Source: Zychaea mexicana (Eukaryota > Mucoromycota > Mucoromycetes > Mucorales > Lichtheimiaceae). From it: a stretch of 64,000 bases of DNA. Shown piece after piece: positions 48,101-58,236 of this stretch (position 1 is the stretch's first letter; each line of letters opens with the position of its first letter). Below the pieces are notes generated by a model. The model ran no database searches, was not told the DNA's origin, and saw only the letters and a list, made by a program, of their open reading frames with translations. The stretch covers positions 434,001 through 498,000 of the forward strand of contig NW_026516684.1 of NCBI RefSeq assembly GCF_025766255.1, read 5' to 3'. The position numbers and the translations under genes were made by a program.

Positions 48101-49162
48101 TTATCGAGGGTTATACCGTTTTTGTTGACGCTGTCACCATTGTCGGGTCTGCGGTAGGCGGGATATCCATTTTCATTCCATTCTGTTTCGTCAGAAAACG
48201 CTTTGGGGTATTGCTTTGTGCATCTACCGTCAACCATACATGGTGATCTGGCGTTTAGTAAGCCATATGGGCCATGCAACATGTGCCGTTCGACAGTTGC
48301 TCTTGCTGGGTGGTTGCTATCCGGAAGTTGAGTCGAGACAATGGCATCGCAGTGTGCTGGTGCTATTGGCTTGTCTTCACCAGCAAGAATTAAAAGAATA
48401 TGTGCATGTGGAAGGCCGCGCTTTTGGAATTCGACGGTGTGTACATGCGCGATAACTGTTCCGAGGATCATATCTTTAGTGAGGTCGACCATGAGTTGTT
48501 CTAGCTTTAGCTTGAAAACACGTGCAGATAGATCAGGACGATCAGAAGCGGTTTGGCCAGGTAAGAGGGATTGTTGGATTTCTGGTCAACGTGGGTTGCA
48601 CGTAAATGTCACAAAAATATCAGGCTTTCCAAAACGACGCACAATGCTCATAGCGTCTTGATATAGCTGCTGCATGTGGCGTGGTGAACCAATGAAGGAG
48701 GATGACAATATGACGCGACGTCCGACACTGGTCATGTCATTGTCTCCAACATTCATTGCATCGACGACGTTACAGTATAAATCAGAACGCAATCTGTTTT
48801 GGTTGCGCCTAATGAAGCCCAGATTGGTGGATTGCATCTTTGCATACATATCAACGATATATTGCTGAAAATAATTACCAAAGCGATGTACTGTAGATCG
48901 TGACGGTCAACATCGTCATCATTGCCGCGCACCATGAGGCGGTATTGACACCAATCCATAACAGTTGCACGATCACCATTACGATCAATGGCTTGAATGG
49001 TCCAGCCTTCATCGCTTAACTCAAAGACTTAATACAAATTCAAAAAACACGCTTAGCCTAAACTCAAGGTACCTTGGGGAAAGATGAGAACGTAATGGAG
49101 AGCATCATAGAAGCGATGCATCTCACTAATACTTTGGAGCTGATTGGATCTTTTCTTAAAAC
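45187..49162 (-). mobile_element. Helitron (RepHel type), 5' end lost
   Basis: A rolling-circle transposon reading right to left. It encodes Rep and a PIF1-like helicase (see the pseudogene entry). Its likely 3' terminus is CTAG followed by T (minus strand; plus 45187-45190), preceded by a GC-rich segment GGAGCGAAGCGAGGAAGGA. The right side is cut at about 49163 by the A-tail of a LINE, inside the N-terminal part of the transposase gene, so its 5' terminus is missing here. The opposite half was not found at 57448-57686. Confidence 0.75.
45468..49150 (-). pseudogene. Helitron Rep-helicase transposase, degenerate
   Basis: Pieces in order: QLQSISEMHRFYDALHYVLI (about 49150-49075); a probable 45-nt intron (49072-49028); an N-terminal Helitron-like domain ending RRFGKPDIFVTFTCNP (about 48600). 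Then the Rep HUH motif, EFQKRGLPHAHILL (HAH near 48408), and the paired-Tyr motif KYVYKYVYKG. The PIF1-like helicase has Walker A GPGGTGKT (about 46890) and Walker B IIWDEAS. An intron (about 46530-46431) splits GGGFRQ from VLPVIPNASR, and the last piece, MTINKAQGQTFNTVGLYLP, is motif V/VI-like. Frameshifts lie near 48880, 48550, 47200 and 45690. Motif III reads GGGFRQ where the family has GGDFRQ. The protein would nick and transfer single-stranded DNA. Confidence 0.8.
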
Positions 49163-49241
49163 TTTTTTTTGTAGGCGCGCAACTTGCGTCGAATTTTATT
49201 TCCAATAGGAGAGGTAGAGGGAAAGGAAGCGGGGCATGAAT

Positions 49242-52200
49242 TTACAAAGAGATATTGTGAATGTTTGATTCAGCAATATGTAGAAACATCAATTTGTGGG
49301 CTTTTTGGACAATGTGATCAAGGGAGAATGGTTGATTGTTAAATATGAAACCCCAATGTGTGGACCAAATGCTATGCAAAATGGACTCAACTATCATCGA
49401 GCTTTTACCACTAGGAGGGTCTGGCAGAAAATTCAGTTGAAAGATAGCTTGTTCGATGTTTGCTGTGGTGGCTGAAGTCAAGAGTAGGTCAGACTATACT
49501 CTCTCCCAGACTAACCTTTTCGATGAACATTGAAAGAGGAAGTGTGCAATAGTATCTTCATCCTCGTTGCAAATTGGGCACTGATCGGATGTGTATTCGT
49601 TCGGAAGGAGGCGGTGTAACATCTTTCGGTATGAAAGTTTATGATGCAGGGCCCTGTACCAGAAGTTTCGAACCGTGGACGCCAAGTTAATGGTCCAAAA
49701 CCTTTTCCACACCATGGTCGAGGAGCTAGACACCGCAGCAAGTATATACGAGGATATGAACATTGTTCGGAACTGTTTGCTGGTGGCTACATGGAAATCG
49801 AGCGAATCAAAGTGGCACCACTTCAACAGGCAGGCAGGATCATGGGATATCAATGCGGGATCTGGTTCGCTGATGGCAACGGCTGGAGGATCACAGGCAC
49901 GAACCAAAGAAACCTTGAAACAGAATTTGGAAGGAATCCAACAGGTCCAAAAACTGGTGGATGATTTGCGGGCGGCGGCCAATCTCGCGGCGGTGTTTGC
50001 GTCTTAAACATCCAAGCTGAGGGTCCATGATGAAAATGTCAGAGACCAGAATGCGATGTCGGGACACTGCTGTGATAGTTTTCGTTATTATTGCTGTATA
50101 TGGCCTTGGTAGTGGGACACTGGCATCCAAAATGTGCATCTGTAATACCGTTTCAGTGGCGATGAAATTGCTACCGATTTCACAATGGAAATAATCCATG
50201 GTGTTACAGAGATTGCCGATGATAGAAACGGGGGTCTTGAATGACGGAGGACGTAGTCGCTTGTATATTAGGCACATTCGGGGGTCTTGATCTGCGCTCC
50301 AACAGTGTAACACATGAAGAATCCATGAGTGAATGAAGGAGCGGTGGCGGTGATTCGGGTCGAACAAGGGTTGGAGCCACCTAAGTTGTAATGCATGGTG
50401 TTGGGCTGGTGGATGTAATATTGCAAGGCCACCATGTTGTCGTTGTTGAACCAATGTGTTGTTTGCAATCTTTGGAAACATGTTGAACATAAGAAATCCG
50501 TGACTGATGATACGGAGTCGATCCATAAATGCGATAGGTGCGGGACAAACCCTTGGGACATGCTACAATGTAGATAAAACTAATACATTGAGAACGGTCG
50601 CACGGCCTCGTACTGATAGAGTCCGCTGGGAGTAAAGGTGACAGGCGGCCTGCACTTTGCTGAGGAGTTCGTCTAAGAAACTGTCCCGTTGCTGCGGTGT
50701 CAAACACAAAGGGTAACCCAAATAGATCAAAGCGTTGTTGGAGGTGCGGTCAAACCAGGAACAGATATCATGAGTTGCCAGAAGTTGTCGCCATTCCAAT
50801 GATGGTAATCCAGACAAGGAAATAGCATGTGTCTTGTTGAAGTTGAGTTTTGCGTTCGATGCTCGGGCATAAGTATCCAAGTGGGTCATCACCAGGCGAA
50901 GATCATTTGCATCATGAATGAAGACGAAACAATCATCCGCATAGGCCAGAATCTTGAGTTGAGCATCTTCAAGGCTCAAAGACGGCATTGGTCTATCAAG
51001 AGCAAAACCATGTATTGAGGTATCGGATAAAATGCGTTGTACGAGCGGTTCCAACGCCAGGTTGAACAATACCGGGGACAACGGATCTCCTTGGCGCACT
51101 CCTCGGTTTTGTTGAATAGCGGGGGATAAAGCACCATTGATGTTGATCTGAATGTTTGTACCAAAGAAGAGATTGTTGATACATTGGATTGTTGACTGCA
51201 GAAAACCCCATCGCATTAGACATTGCCTCAGATACTGTGGATGGACTCGGTCGTAAGCTTTCTCCATATCCAAGGATAGGCATATATCCGTCGACAACGT
51301 TTTGGCAGCATGATCCATCGCTAGTTTGACAGCCAATCCGTTATCTGCGATGTACCGGCCATGAATGAACCCTGTTTGATATTTGTTTACCAGCTTGCCG
51401 GCGACATGCACCACCCGCGCATTCAAAATCCAGGTAAACACTTTCGCATCTGTATTTATCAAGGCAATTGGTCGCCAGTTGGATAACGACAGCAGATCGC
51501 CTTTTTTGGGCAAGAGGCGCAGGCATGTATCTGACCACGACTTAGGAAATATAGCCTGTTGTAAGGCGTCAGTGTATACTTGAAGAACGAGATCCGAGTA
51601 GAGCTCATGATGAAAGAGAAAACCGAGAATTGAGTATGGTAGCCCGTCAAGCCCTGGGCTACTTCGGCGGGGGGATCTTGCGACCGCTAGTTGCAGCTCG
51701 TCTAAGGTAATCTCTTGTTCGAGCATGTCACGATCCTCTTGATTCAAACGACTAACCGGCGATACATGGTCTAGTAAATCGGCCACGGCCTCCGTATCAA
51801 TCGGTGCAGCAGTATAAAGTTGTTGGTAAAATGTGCAAGCGGATGCATGCATATGCTCAAGTGTCGATGCAGTTTCACCTGTTTCCGGATGCTGTAGCTC
51901 TTCAATGTTTCGTTGGACTTGCCGTTGTTGGATCACCGTTTTAATATACCCAGCTGACTTTTCCCCATTCTCCCGCCACCGTATATTTGCTTTTAGTGTT
52001 TGGATATACACTATTTCTTCTTGAACCTCTGCAAGTTGAGAACATATCGCGGTCAGTTTGGCTGGAGTTTCATTGAAACGTTTTTTTTCGCGTAGCATTT
52101 TGTTGCGCTGGCGTTGTAAATGTCGTTCGAGTCGTTTTCGTCGGGTTGCTTCGTACTGACCATGTTGGCGGCACGCTTGTTTAATCACTCTTTTAGCACA

Positions 52201-53072
52201 ATCCCAGGCTTCCTGCGGACTAGGACAAGCTGCCACTCGTTCATGTGCGTGAATGAGATCCTGGTTAACTTTGTGTTGGAATGCTGCGGATTTAGCTAAC
52301 AGTGGATTGGCACGCCAAATATCTCGGCCACCTGCTACTAAACTCGGACACCTAAGTGAGAAGGTGACGAGAGAGTGATCTGTCCATGTAGGATTGATGA
52401 ACAGTGTTGTAGGTGCGGTGCTAAAATTACTGAGCGTGGTTGGCATGAAAACATAATCGATGGACGATATTGACTGAAACGTGGGGGGGTACCGCTGGTT
52501 TGCGTTACCAGGTTTCATCATATTGTTCAACTGTGCATCCAGGAATTGCTGCCATATTGATGACACTTTGTTAAAAGCTGTATCTAGGCGCTCATATGAA
52601 TAGCTGAAATCCCCAAGAAGGATGGTACGGTCGGCTGTAGTGGATCCGACAGTAATGGAATCACCTCGTGGAGGTAAAAGTTGTTGCGTGTGGCGTGTCG
52701 TGTTGATGCTGGTGCATAAATGTTGAAAAGGTAGAATGGGTCAAAGTCATTATTGGCGTGTATGACTTGAACCCAAAGCCCTCTTCCACTCCGCAAGGTG
52801 AGGAAGGGCTCAAAACGAATGGATGGTGTAAAGCTGATGATGCCGCAGAATTTGCTCCATACGCCATCAGATTCTTGAAGCTGAGCATGAATGATTGGAT
52901 CGGGGTTGATGGCTGGAAGATGAGTTTCTTGCATAGCCAATATATGTAGTGATTGTTGTTTTATGTGTTTTATGAGATTTTTTTGTATTTCAGGTTCGCC
53001 AACCTTTTGAAGATGACGAACATTTAATGTTCCGATGTTTACTTTCATAATGATATACGATTGGAGAGGCAC
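49242..53072 (-). pseudogene. LINE A ORF2: endonuclease and reverse transcriptase, frameshifted
   Basis: The APE-type endonuclease starts MKVNIGTLNVRHLQKVGEPE (Met at 53048), with LAMQETH for the catalytic Glu. The frame changes near 52650. The reverse transcriptase (about 52566-50600) has LSLDMEKAYDRVHPQYL, NRGVRQGDPLSPVLFNLALE and the catalytic YADD of LAYADDCFVFIH. The end carries a CCHC finger, CPICNEDEDTIAHFLFQC (about 49550). Frame changes near 50570, 50280, 49890 and 49490 break the thumb and C-terminal part. The long RT segment without stops suggests recent arrival; the copy is nevertheless dead as read. Confidence 0.82.
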
Positions 53073-54658
53073 TTACAGGGATCCCTCCTCTTCCTCAAGT
53101 GAGCCATCGATGACCATGGGGTCACTGGAATTGAGGGTAAGAGAAGGGGTGGCACTGGACTCCTGTGCTGGGATCTTGGGCTCTTCAGGGTTTGATTGCG
53201 ATGCCTTGGATCTTGATCGGGTCACACGACCAGTATATGTCGGATCTGCAGCTTTTATGATGTTGTCACCGGCGCTCGCCATATCTGCCTCTAAGTGTGC
53301 CGCTTCTTTTTGTAAGCCGTAGATCGACTGGACTGGGATAGTGGCGGTTCGGTTCCTTGGCTGTCTGATGAACCTGGCGGCATGTTGCTCAAACCATCTT
53401 CGGAGCCGGTAGGTGACTCAGTGCTTGTGGCGGTCGTGTTGGCTGGTGCGGAGTTTTGCTGCAATGCGCCAGCAGGAATATGGATGAGGTTCTTCTCCTT
53501 AGGGAGCGAAATCTCAGGCGACTGTGGGTTTTCCTCTCTTCTACTCAAAGGGCCAGCTACGGGCTCATTCGAGTCAGCAGGTTTTTGTTTTTTATTGGCT
53601 TTTTTGTTTTTATTTTTGGAGCTGGGAGAGAGAGAGGGAGCAAGGTGTGATGCAGCAGTATGCGCGGCTGAAACTTTGGGTGTTTTCCTCGGTTGGTCAC
53701 GAGGTGGATGAGGGCATTCGCTAGCCTTGTGTCCTCGCCGGGAGCAATTGAAGCAGCCTTGAGCTAGTCGAGTTGGACAAGTGTCGATGCTGTGGTCATC
53801 ATTGTGACAGTAGCGGCAATATGTTCCCATGTCCTTCCAGGTCGCATAGAAATGTCGAAGGCGTGAACCAACTTGGCCAAATTCAATGCGATGGGTCAAT
53901 CCATCGAGACTGTCGTCTTCTTCGTGGTTGGACAAAACAGCACAGCCATAGCCTTGGAACCAGCCTGCTGCTGCACGATAGAGACTGAGGTGCAGGACAG
54001 AGCCAAACGGGGAAAGCGAAGCGCGGAGGCCTTCCTCTAACTCCTTGGCAGGGATGCCGATGGGAAGCTTTTCAAGTTCTAGCTTAGTGATCTTTTGGTT
54101 CGGAGGTAGTGATCGAACAGCGGGATAGTGATGCTCGCCAAGCTGAATTCCGTTTTGCATTACGAAGTCGCATAGCTGTTCGTTGGGTAGAGCCATTTCA
54201 TACAATAGTCGACCTTTTTCTCGGTGTTGTGCCATACCAATGCCTTCATCCCAGTTGGGCAGGAGGTCTCGAGCTGCTTGGAAGAATTCCTCTACTTTGA
54301 CTTGTCGCGCTGACACATCGAAGAACACACTGAATTCTTCAGTACTCCTACGGAGGAGGTCCGGAACGTCGATCTGGCCGTTGCGTCCAACTGAGTTGAG
54401 TTGTCGTCAGACAGCGATGGAAGCACACTCGTTCAGTGAAGTCAGGTACTGGTGTTTTTTCCCGTTGCGAGAAATAGCAAGTTTGGCTGCTTGGACATAG
54501 GATATTGTCTGTGTAGGATTAGTGTCAGCGCCAACGACTGACGGTTGCGTTAGAGTCGATTATGGAGTCGGCTCTGATATGTTAGTTTGCGAAGGGTTGG
54601 GTGGACCATCTGGTGGAGGCGGCCCAGAAGTGTTTTTGTTGAATTGCGGAGAAACCAT
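53073..54658 (-). pseudogene. LINE A ORF1: gag-like zinc-knuckle protein
   Basis: The start MVSPQFNKNTSGPPPPDGPP is at 54658. Two in-frame stops lie in the N-terminal 90 codons (TAA near 54560, TGA near 54410). The body (54328-53291) has an RRM-like region and two zinc knuckles, CRYCHNDDHSIDTC and CFNCSRRGHKASEC. A frame change near 53290 leads into a Ser/Glu-rich tail ending just before ORF2 at 53073. ORF1 proteins of such elements coat the RNA. Confidence 0.78.
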
Positions 54659-54670
54659 GCTCAACCAAGA

Positions 54671-56199
54671 CTAGGGGAACTGTCCTTCCTGAAGGGCTGA
54701 GTTCATAACCGAGAGCAACAGCGACATGACCTCGGGTTTCTCTTGGCAAAAGCGATATACTTCAAAGGGGATGCCGTCTAGATCTAGGCTTTTGCCGAGT
54801 GGGGAGTGCTTGAGTGTGAGAAGCAGCTCGTCGTGGCTAAAAGGTGTGGTAAGCCGGTTGCGTTGAGCATCAGCAAGAGCAATATTTGAGGGAATGTGAT
54901 GTAGCAATTGATCATTGGCGGATTGGTTGACAGGCTCTCGTGAGAATAGCGCTGAATAAAGCTCGTGTGTCTGCCGGAGTATGCTGTCCTGGGTGGTTGC
55001 TTGTTGACCAGTGGTCGGATCTCGTAGCTGCATGACGTGATTTGAGGAGGCGATAAAAATACTTATTATTGTGTTCACCCTTTTCGTGCCAACGAGTAGC
55101 AGTGCGTAAGAGGAGTTGCTTGGTTTTCTGTTCCTGAAGGCGGGCTATCTCCTGCTCGATGGGTGGGAGTACGGTGTGAAGCATTGTGGGAGCGCGGCGA
55201 TGTTGGTGGAGCAACAGTCGACGATTATGTTGGAGCTCTTGAAGACGCCGTTTAGTGCGGTAATTATGTTTACGACCAAATTGCTTTGCCGATTCTGCTA
55301 ATACTTCTTTGAAACAGTCCCATTGCTGGACGACAGAGAGAGAGGTCATGTCTAGCTGCGATATAAAGGCGTCGATCGTGGTATCCAGTAGTGATCGGTA
55401 GTCATCTTGCTCGAGCAGAAGTGGGTTGAAGCGCCACGTCCCTGGCCTAAGCGGCATGCAATCCAAGCGAAGGTCAACTGACAGAAGATCATGATCTGTC
55501 CATTGATGCGACACCATCTGTTGATGACTGCGCATAATTCGAGGTTGCAGCTGGCGTGAAGCAAAGATATAGTCGATAGTGGTGCGAGAGGCGCCTCTAG
55601 TGAAGGCGGTGGCCGCATGACGAGGAACCAAGACGTCTGACGCATCCCGGTACAGGCAATTGACACATCGATCCAACAGAAATTGTCCCCATGGTGGAAG
55701 ATTGGCTGGCAGTGGTGTGTCCGCTAGGTGCAGATTAAAGTCTCCAACAATGAGACAGGATTCTGTAATAATCTACAAAGCATGGCAAGAAAAGAAGAGA
55801 AGAAAAATACTCCGCCCGATAGCGTGCTTCTGCTGGAGCATAGACTACCACTAAACGGCAAAGAGCCCCATGTGACGTACAAATATCAGAAATAATACAA
55901 CGTTGATCAGGGGTCACATAGGTATTGGATAACGAATAAGAAGGGTTGATGTAGACAAATCCACAAAATTTAGTAAAACAAGATGAAGAGCGGGGGAATA
56001 AGCGGGAGAGAAGGTTTTGATCAGTATCAGACAGTGATGAAGAACGAGTATGTGATACTTCCTGAAGGGCTAAAATGTTTAGGTCGAGATCTTTTGAACG
56101 TAGGTGAGCGATAAACGCTGATTGCGCAGCTGGGTTGGCCTCCTTTAGAACGCTGCGCCAGTTTAAGGACGCTATTCTAGCATGGTTTTTTATCATTAT
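54671..56199 (-). pseudogene. LINE B ORF2: endonuclease and start of RT
   Basis: The endonuclease starts IKNHARIASLNWRSVLKEAN (56196-55735), with LALQEVSHTRSSS for the Glu site. It continues after a frame change as DRCVNCLYRDASDVL and ends with the catalytic Asp-His pair in QWTDHDLLSVDL (about 55495). A linker and the first RT motifs (SLDLDGIPFEVYRFCQEKPE, near 54780) follow. A stop falls in EGQFP-stop-SWLS and the homology to RT is then lost. At least two frame changes are visible (near 55735 and 55040). Confidence 0.75.
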
Positions 56200-57447
56200 T
56201 TTCGATTCAGGTAGGCACCATCACGCGATGGTGTTTGCACTGAATTTTTGGAAGCTGAGATGACGCTGTTGTTTCCTGAGTTTGGTGTAGATGGGTCCGA
56301 GGTGAAGGCATTGGATGTCTTTTGTTTTTTATCTACGGGTGTTTCGGCGGTATGGGTTGCTTTTGGAACAGCTTCGTCCATAGTGCTGTCCTCAGTGTTG
56401 ATGGGCGGCTGTTGGTTCAATGCATCTTGGGAGTTGGTGTCCCAGGATGTGAGAAGTTGTGTATCAGTGGAATCGCGAGTGGCTGGTGTATTCGAAGCTT
56501 GCTGCTGCTGTAAGTTGTTGCTGTCAGGCTGGTGTTGTTGGTGTTGCTGTGATGTCGAAGAGGTTGGTTGAGAGAAAGAGTCTAGTAGCTGGGCCTTGGT
56601 TTGTTGTTGCACACGTTCTTCTTGTAGCTTGCGTCGGCGCGTGGGACAGTAGGACTGATAGTGACCTGTCGCATGGCAGTGGCAGCATTCAATACTGGCT
56701 AACTTGGGACAGGTTAATTTGCGATGACCTTCTTCAGTGCAGAAACGACAGATGGGTGGGACGTTTTTCCAGGAGGCAGGAATATCCGCGTCCTAGTTGT
56801 CAAAGTGAATTAAGCGAGTCAGCAGGTGGTAATAGCTGGGTGAGTCGTCATCCCGCTGCATGGCCTCAGCTAGTGGTGTAACGTCAAGTAGCACCATAGC
56901 GTCCCCTTCAAAAATACCAGTGGTTGGTTCAACGTAGATGCTGATCTGACACACCCGCCCATAGTGTTCCATCGTGTTCTGGATACTCGCTTTAAGGATC
57001 TCTTCCTCGACAAACAGTAGTTATCGAAGATTCACTTTGATAATCTCTGCATCCACTGGCACTGCCTTGGTGGCACAGTAATTTTTGTTGTCATACGTGA
57101 CACCTTCTGAGATAGCTCTGTTAGTGGCCGCTTCCTCTTTGTAGCGCACTTCAATCATTAAGGAACTTGAGTTGCGAGAGCGTATGATGGGATAGCTCCC
57201 AGTATGCGTCCAAGTTTCTTGAGCTCCATGTAGGCAGCGGCTTTTGAGAGGAAGTCGGTACTAAATCAAAAATGACGGCGTCAGTGTTTAGGGCATGAGC
57301 CAATATGGCTTCTGCTTGGTGCGATCGTTGTTGCTGTTCAAAACCAGTTGTAGTCCACAAGTCAAGGCGTTTGTTCCGGACAACATTGGCCCAGGTCTGT
57401 TTAGGCTGCGAGCCTGAAGGACGCTGATGGGACGTCATCGTTTTCAA
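56196..57447 (-). pseudogene. LINE B ORF1: gag-like zinc-knuckle protein
   Basis: The start is MKTMTSHQRPSGSQPKQTWA at 57447. A frame change occurs near 57230 and a stop near 57020. Two zinc knuckles follow, CRFCTEEGHRKLTC and CCHCHATGHYQSYC (about 56750-56650), then a Gln-rich disordered tail (56612-56196). The layout matches ORF1 of LINE A but the sequence is clearly different. Confidence 0.72.
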
Positions 57448-57686
57448 AGCTAAGCAATGGGTTGGTGTTGAAGGTAGGTAGTGTAGATGAAGTTCGGTCT
57501 CAAAGGCTACGAAAGTGATGAGTCACAAAGAAACCCTGAATTCGAATGGTAATTGCCACAGATGGAGGAAGTTTCTTTTTATGTACCTGTGATGCACCTG
57601 GGAATAATTTTACAAACTACAAAATGGTTATTCCGAGGTAGCCAATAGGATCAGCAGTATCACAAAACTTTAGCTCTAGTATTTAT
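57448..57686. other. Spacer between LINE B and the first Crypton
   Basis: About 240 bp that may be the LINE B 5' leader plus old flanking DNA. I looked here for the missing 5' part of the Helitron and did not see it. Confidence 0.4.
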
Positions 57687-57993
57687 GTAGAGCATATCTT
57701 GCAGTCGGCGCAGTGGGTCTCAGCCCCGAGTCCCCAGCTAGTGGCGGACTTCATTTAAATATGCTATTTCAAATAAAGATGAGAAATCGCGTGTGAGCGT
57801 GGAAAGCTGAGCATTACTGCGCCGAAAAGTAATTCAAATGATAAATAAGGCATAAAGAAGCCCTTAATTATAGTAGAACTAATATTCTACAAATACAGCG
57901 TTTATGAAGAGATAACAATGAATATAATATCTATACTTATGCTAATATTTTGAAGCTATGTGAGATATGGCTGTTTGCATGGTTCGACATCAA

Positions 57994-58033
57994 CTGGGCT
58001 GAATTGGGCTGAATTGGGCTGAATTGGGCTGAA
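57994..58033. repeat. Decamer tandem repeat in the Crypton leader
   Basis: Four copies of GGGCTGAATT (the last diverging to GGGCTGAAGC) lie about 210 bp upstream of the recombinase start. Copy 2 has a shortened form at 61257-61293. Possible binding site or slippage tract. Confidence 0.8.
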
Positions 58034-58236
58034 GCATGAATTACACTTATTGACAAAGTGATACTTCTTGAAGAGAAAACGCGAAGCCGAGCCTCCTCTT
58101 CAAAGATGCACAAACATGTAAAACTGAGAAGGCTGAGCACAGTATAGTACTGTATATAAGACGGTCATTCTGTGGAATACATTATGTTATTTTTCCGTCA
58201 TCTTTATATTCTTGTATTTTTCCTTGAAAAACCATC

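Larger units (their letters stand above)
49163..54662 (-). mobile_element. LINE retrotransposon A (L1/Tx1-like), nearly full length
   Basis: A minus-strand non-LTR element with a gag-like ORF1 (54658-53073) and an ORF2 with endonuclease, reverse transcriptase and a C-terminal zinc finger (53072-49242). Its 3' end is marked by eight A residues (T run at 49163-49170 on the plus strand), after which Helitron coding sequence starts. Its 5' end abuts the second LINE at about 54662. No RNase H domain was noticed. Clade placement is a guess from domain order. Confidence 0.8.
54663..57447 (-). mobile_element. LINE retrotransposon B, lacking its 3' half
   Basis: A second minus-strand LINE of a different family, with its own ORF1 (57447-56196) and the first part of ORF2 (56199-54671). 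It ends inside the reverse transcriptase, shortly after the FP-SWL motif, exactly where LINE A begins. A retained 5' half with a missing 3' half is the reverse of the usual 5' truncation. Confidence 0.75.

Noticed and set aside
57687..57760. Possible tRNA-like start of the Crypton (CAGTGGGTCTCAGCCCC)
   Set aside because: No cloverleaf could be folded and the B-box consensus is not met.
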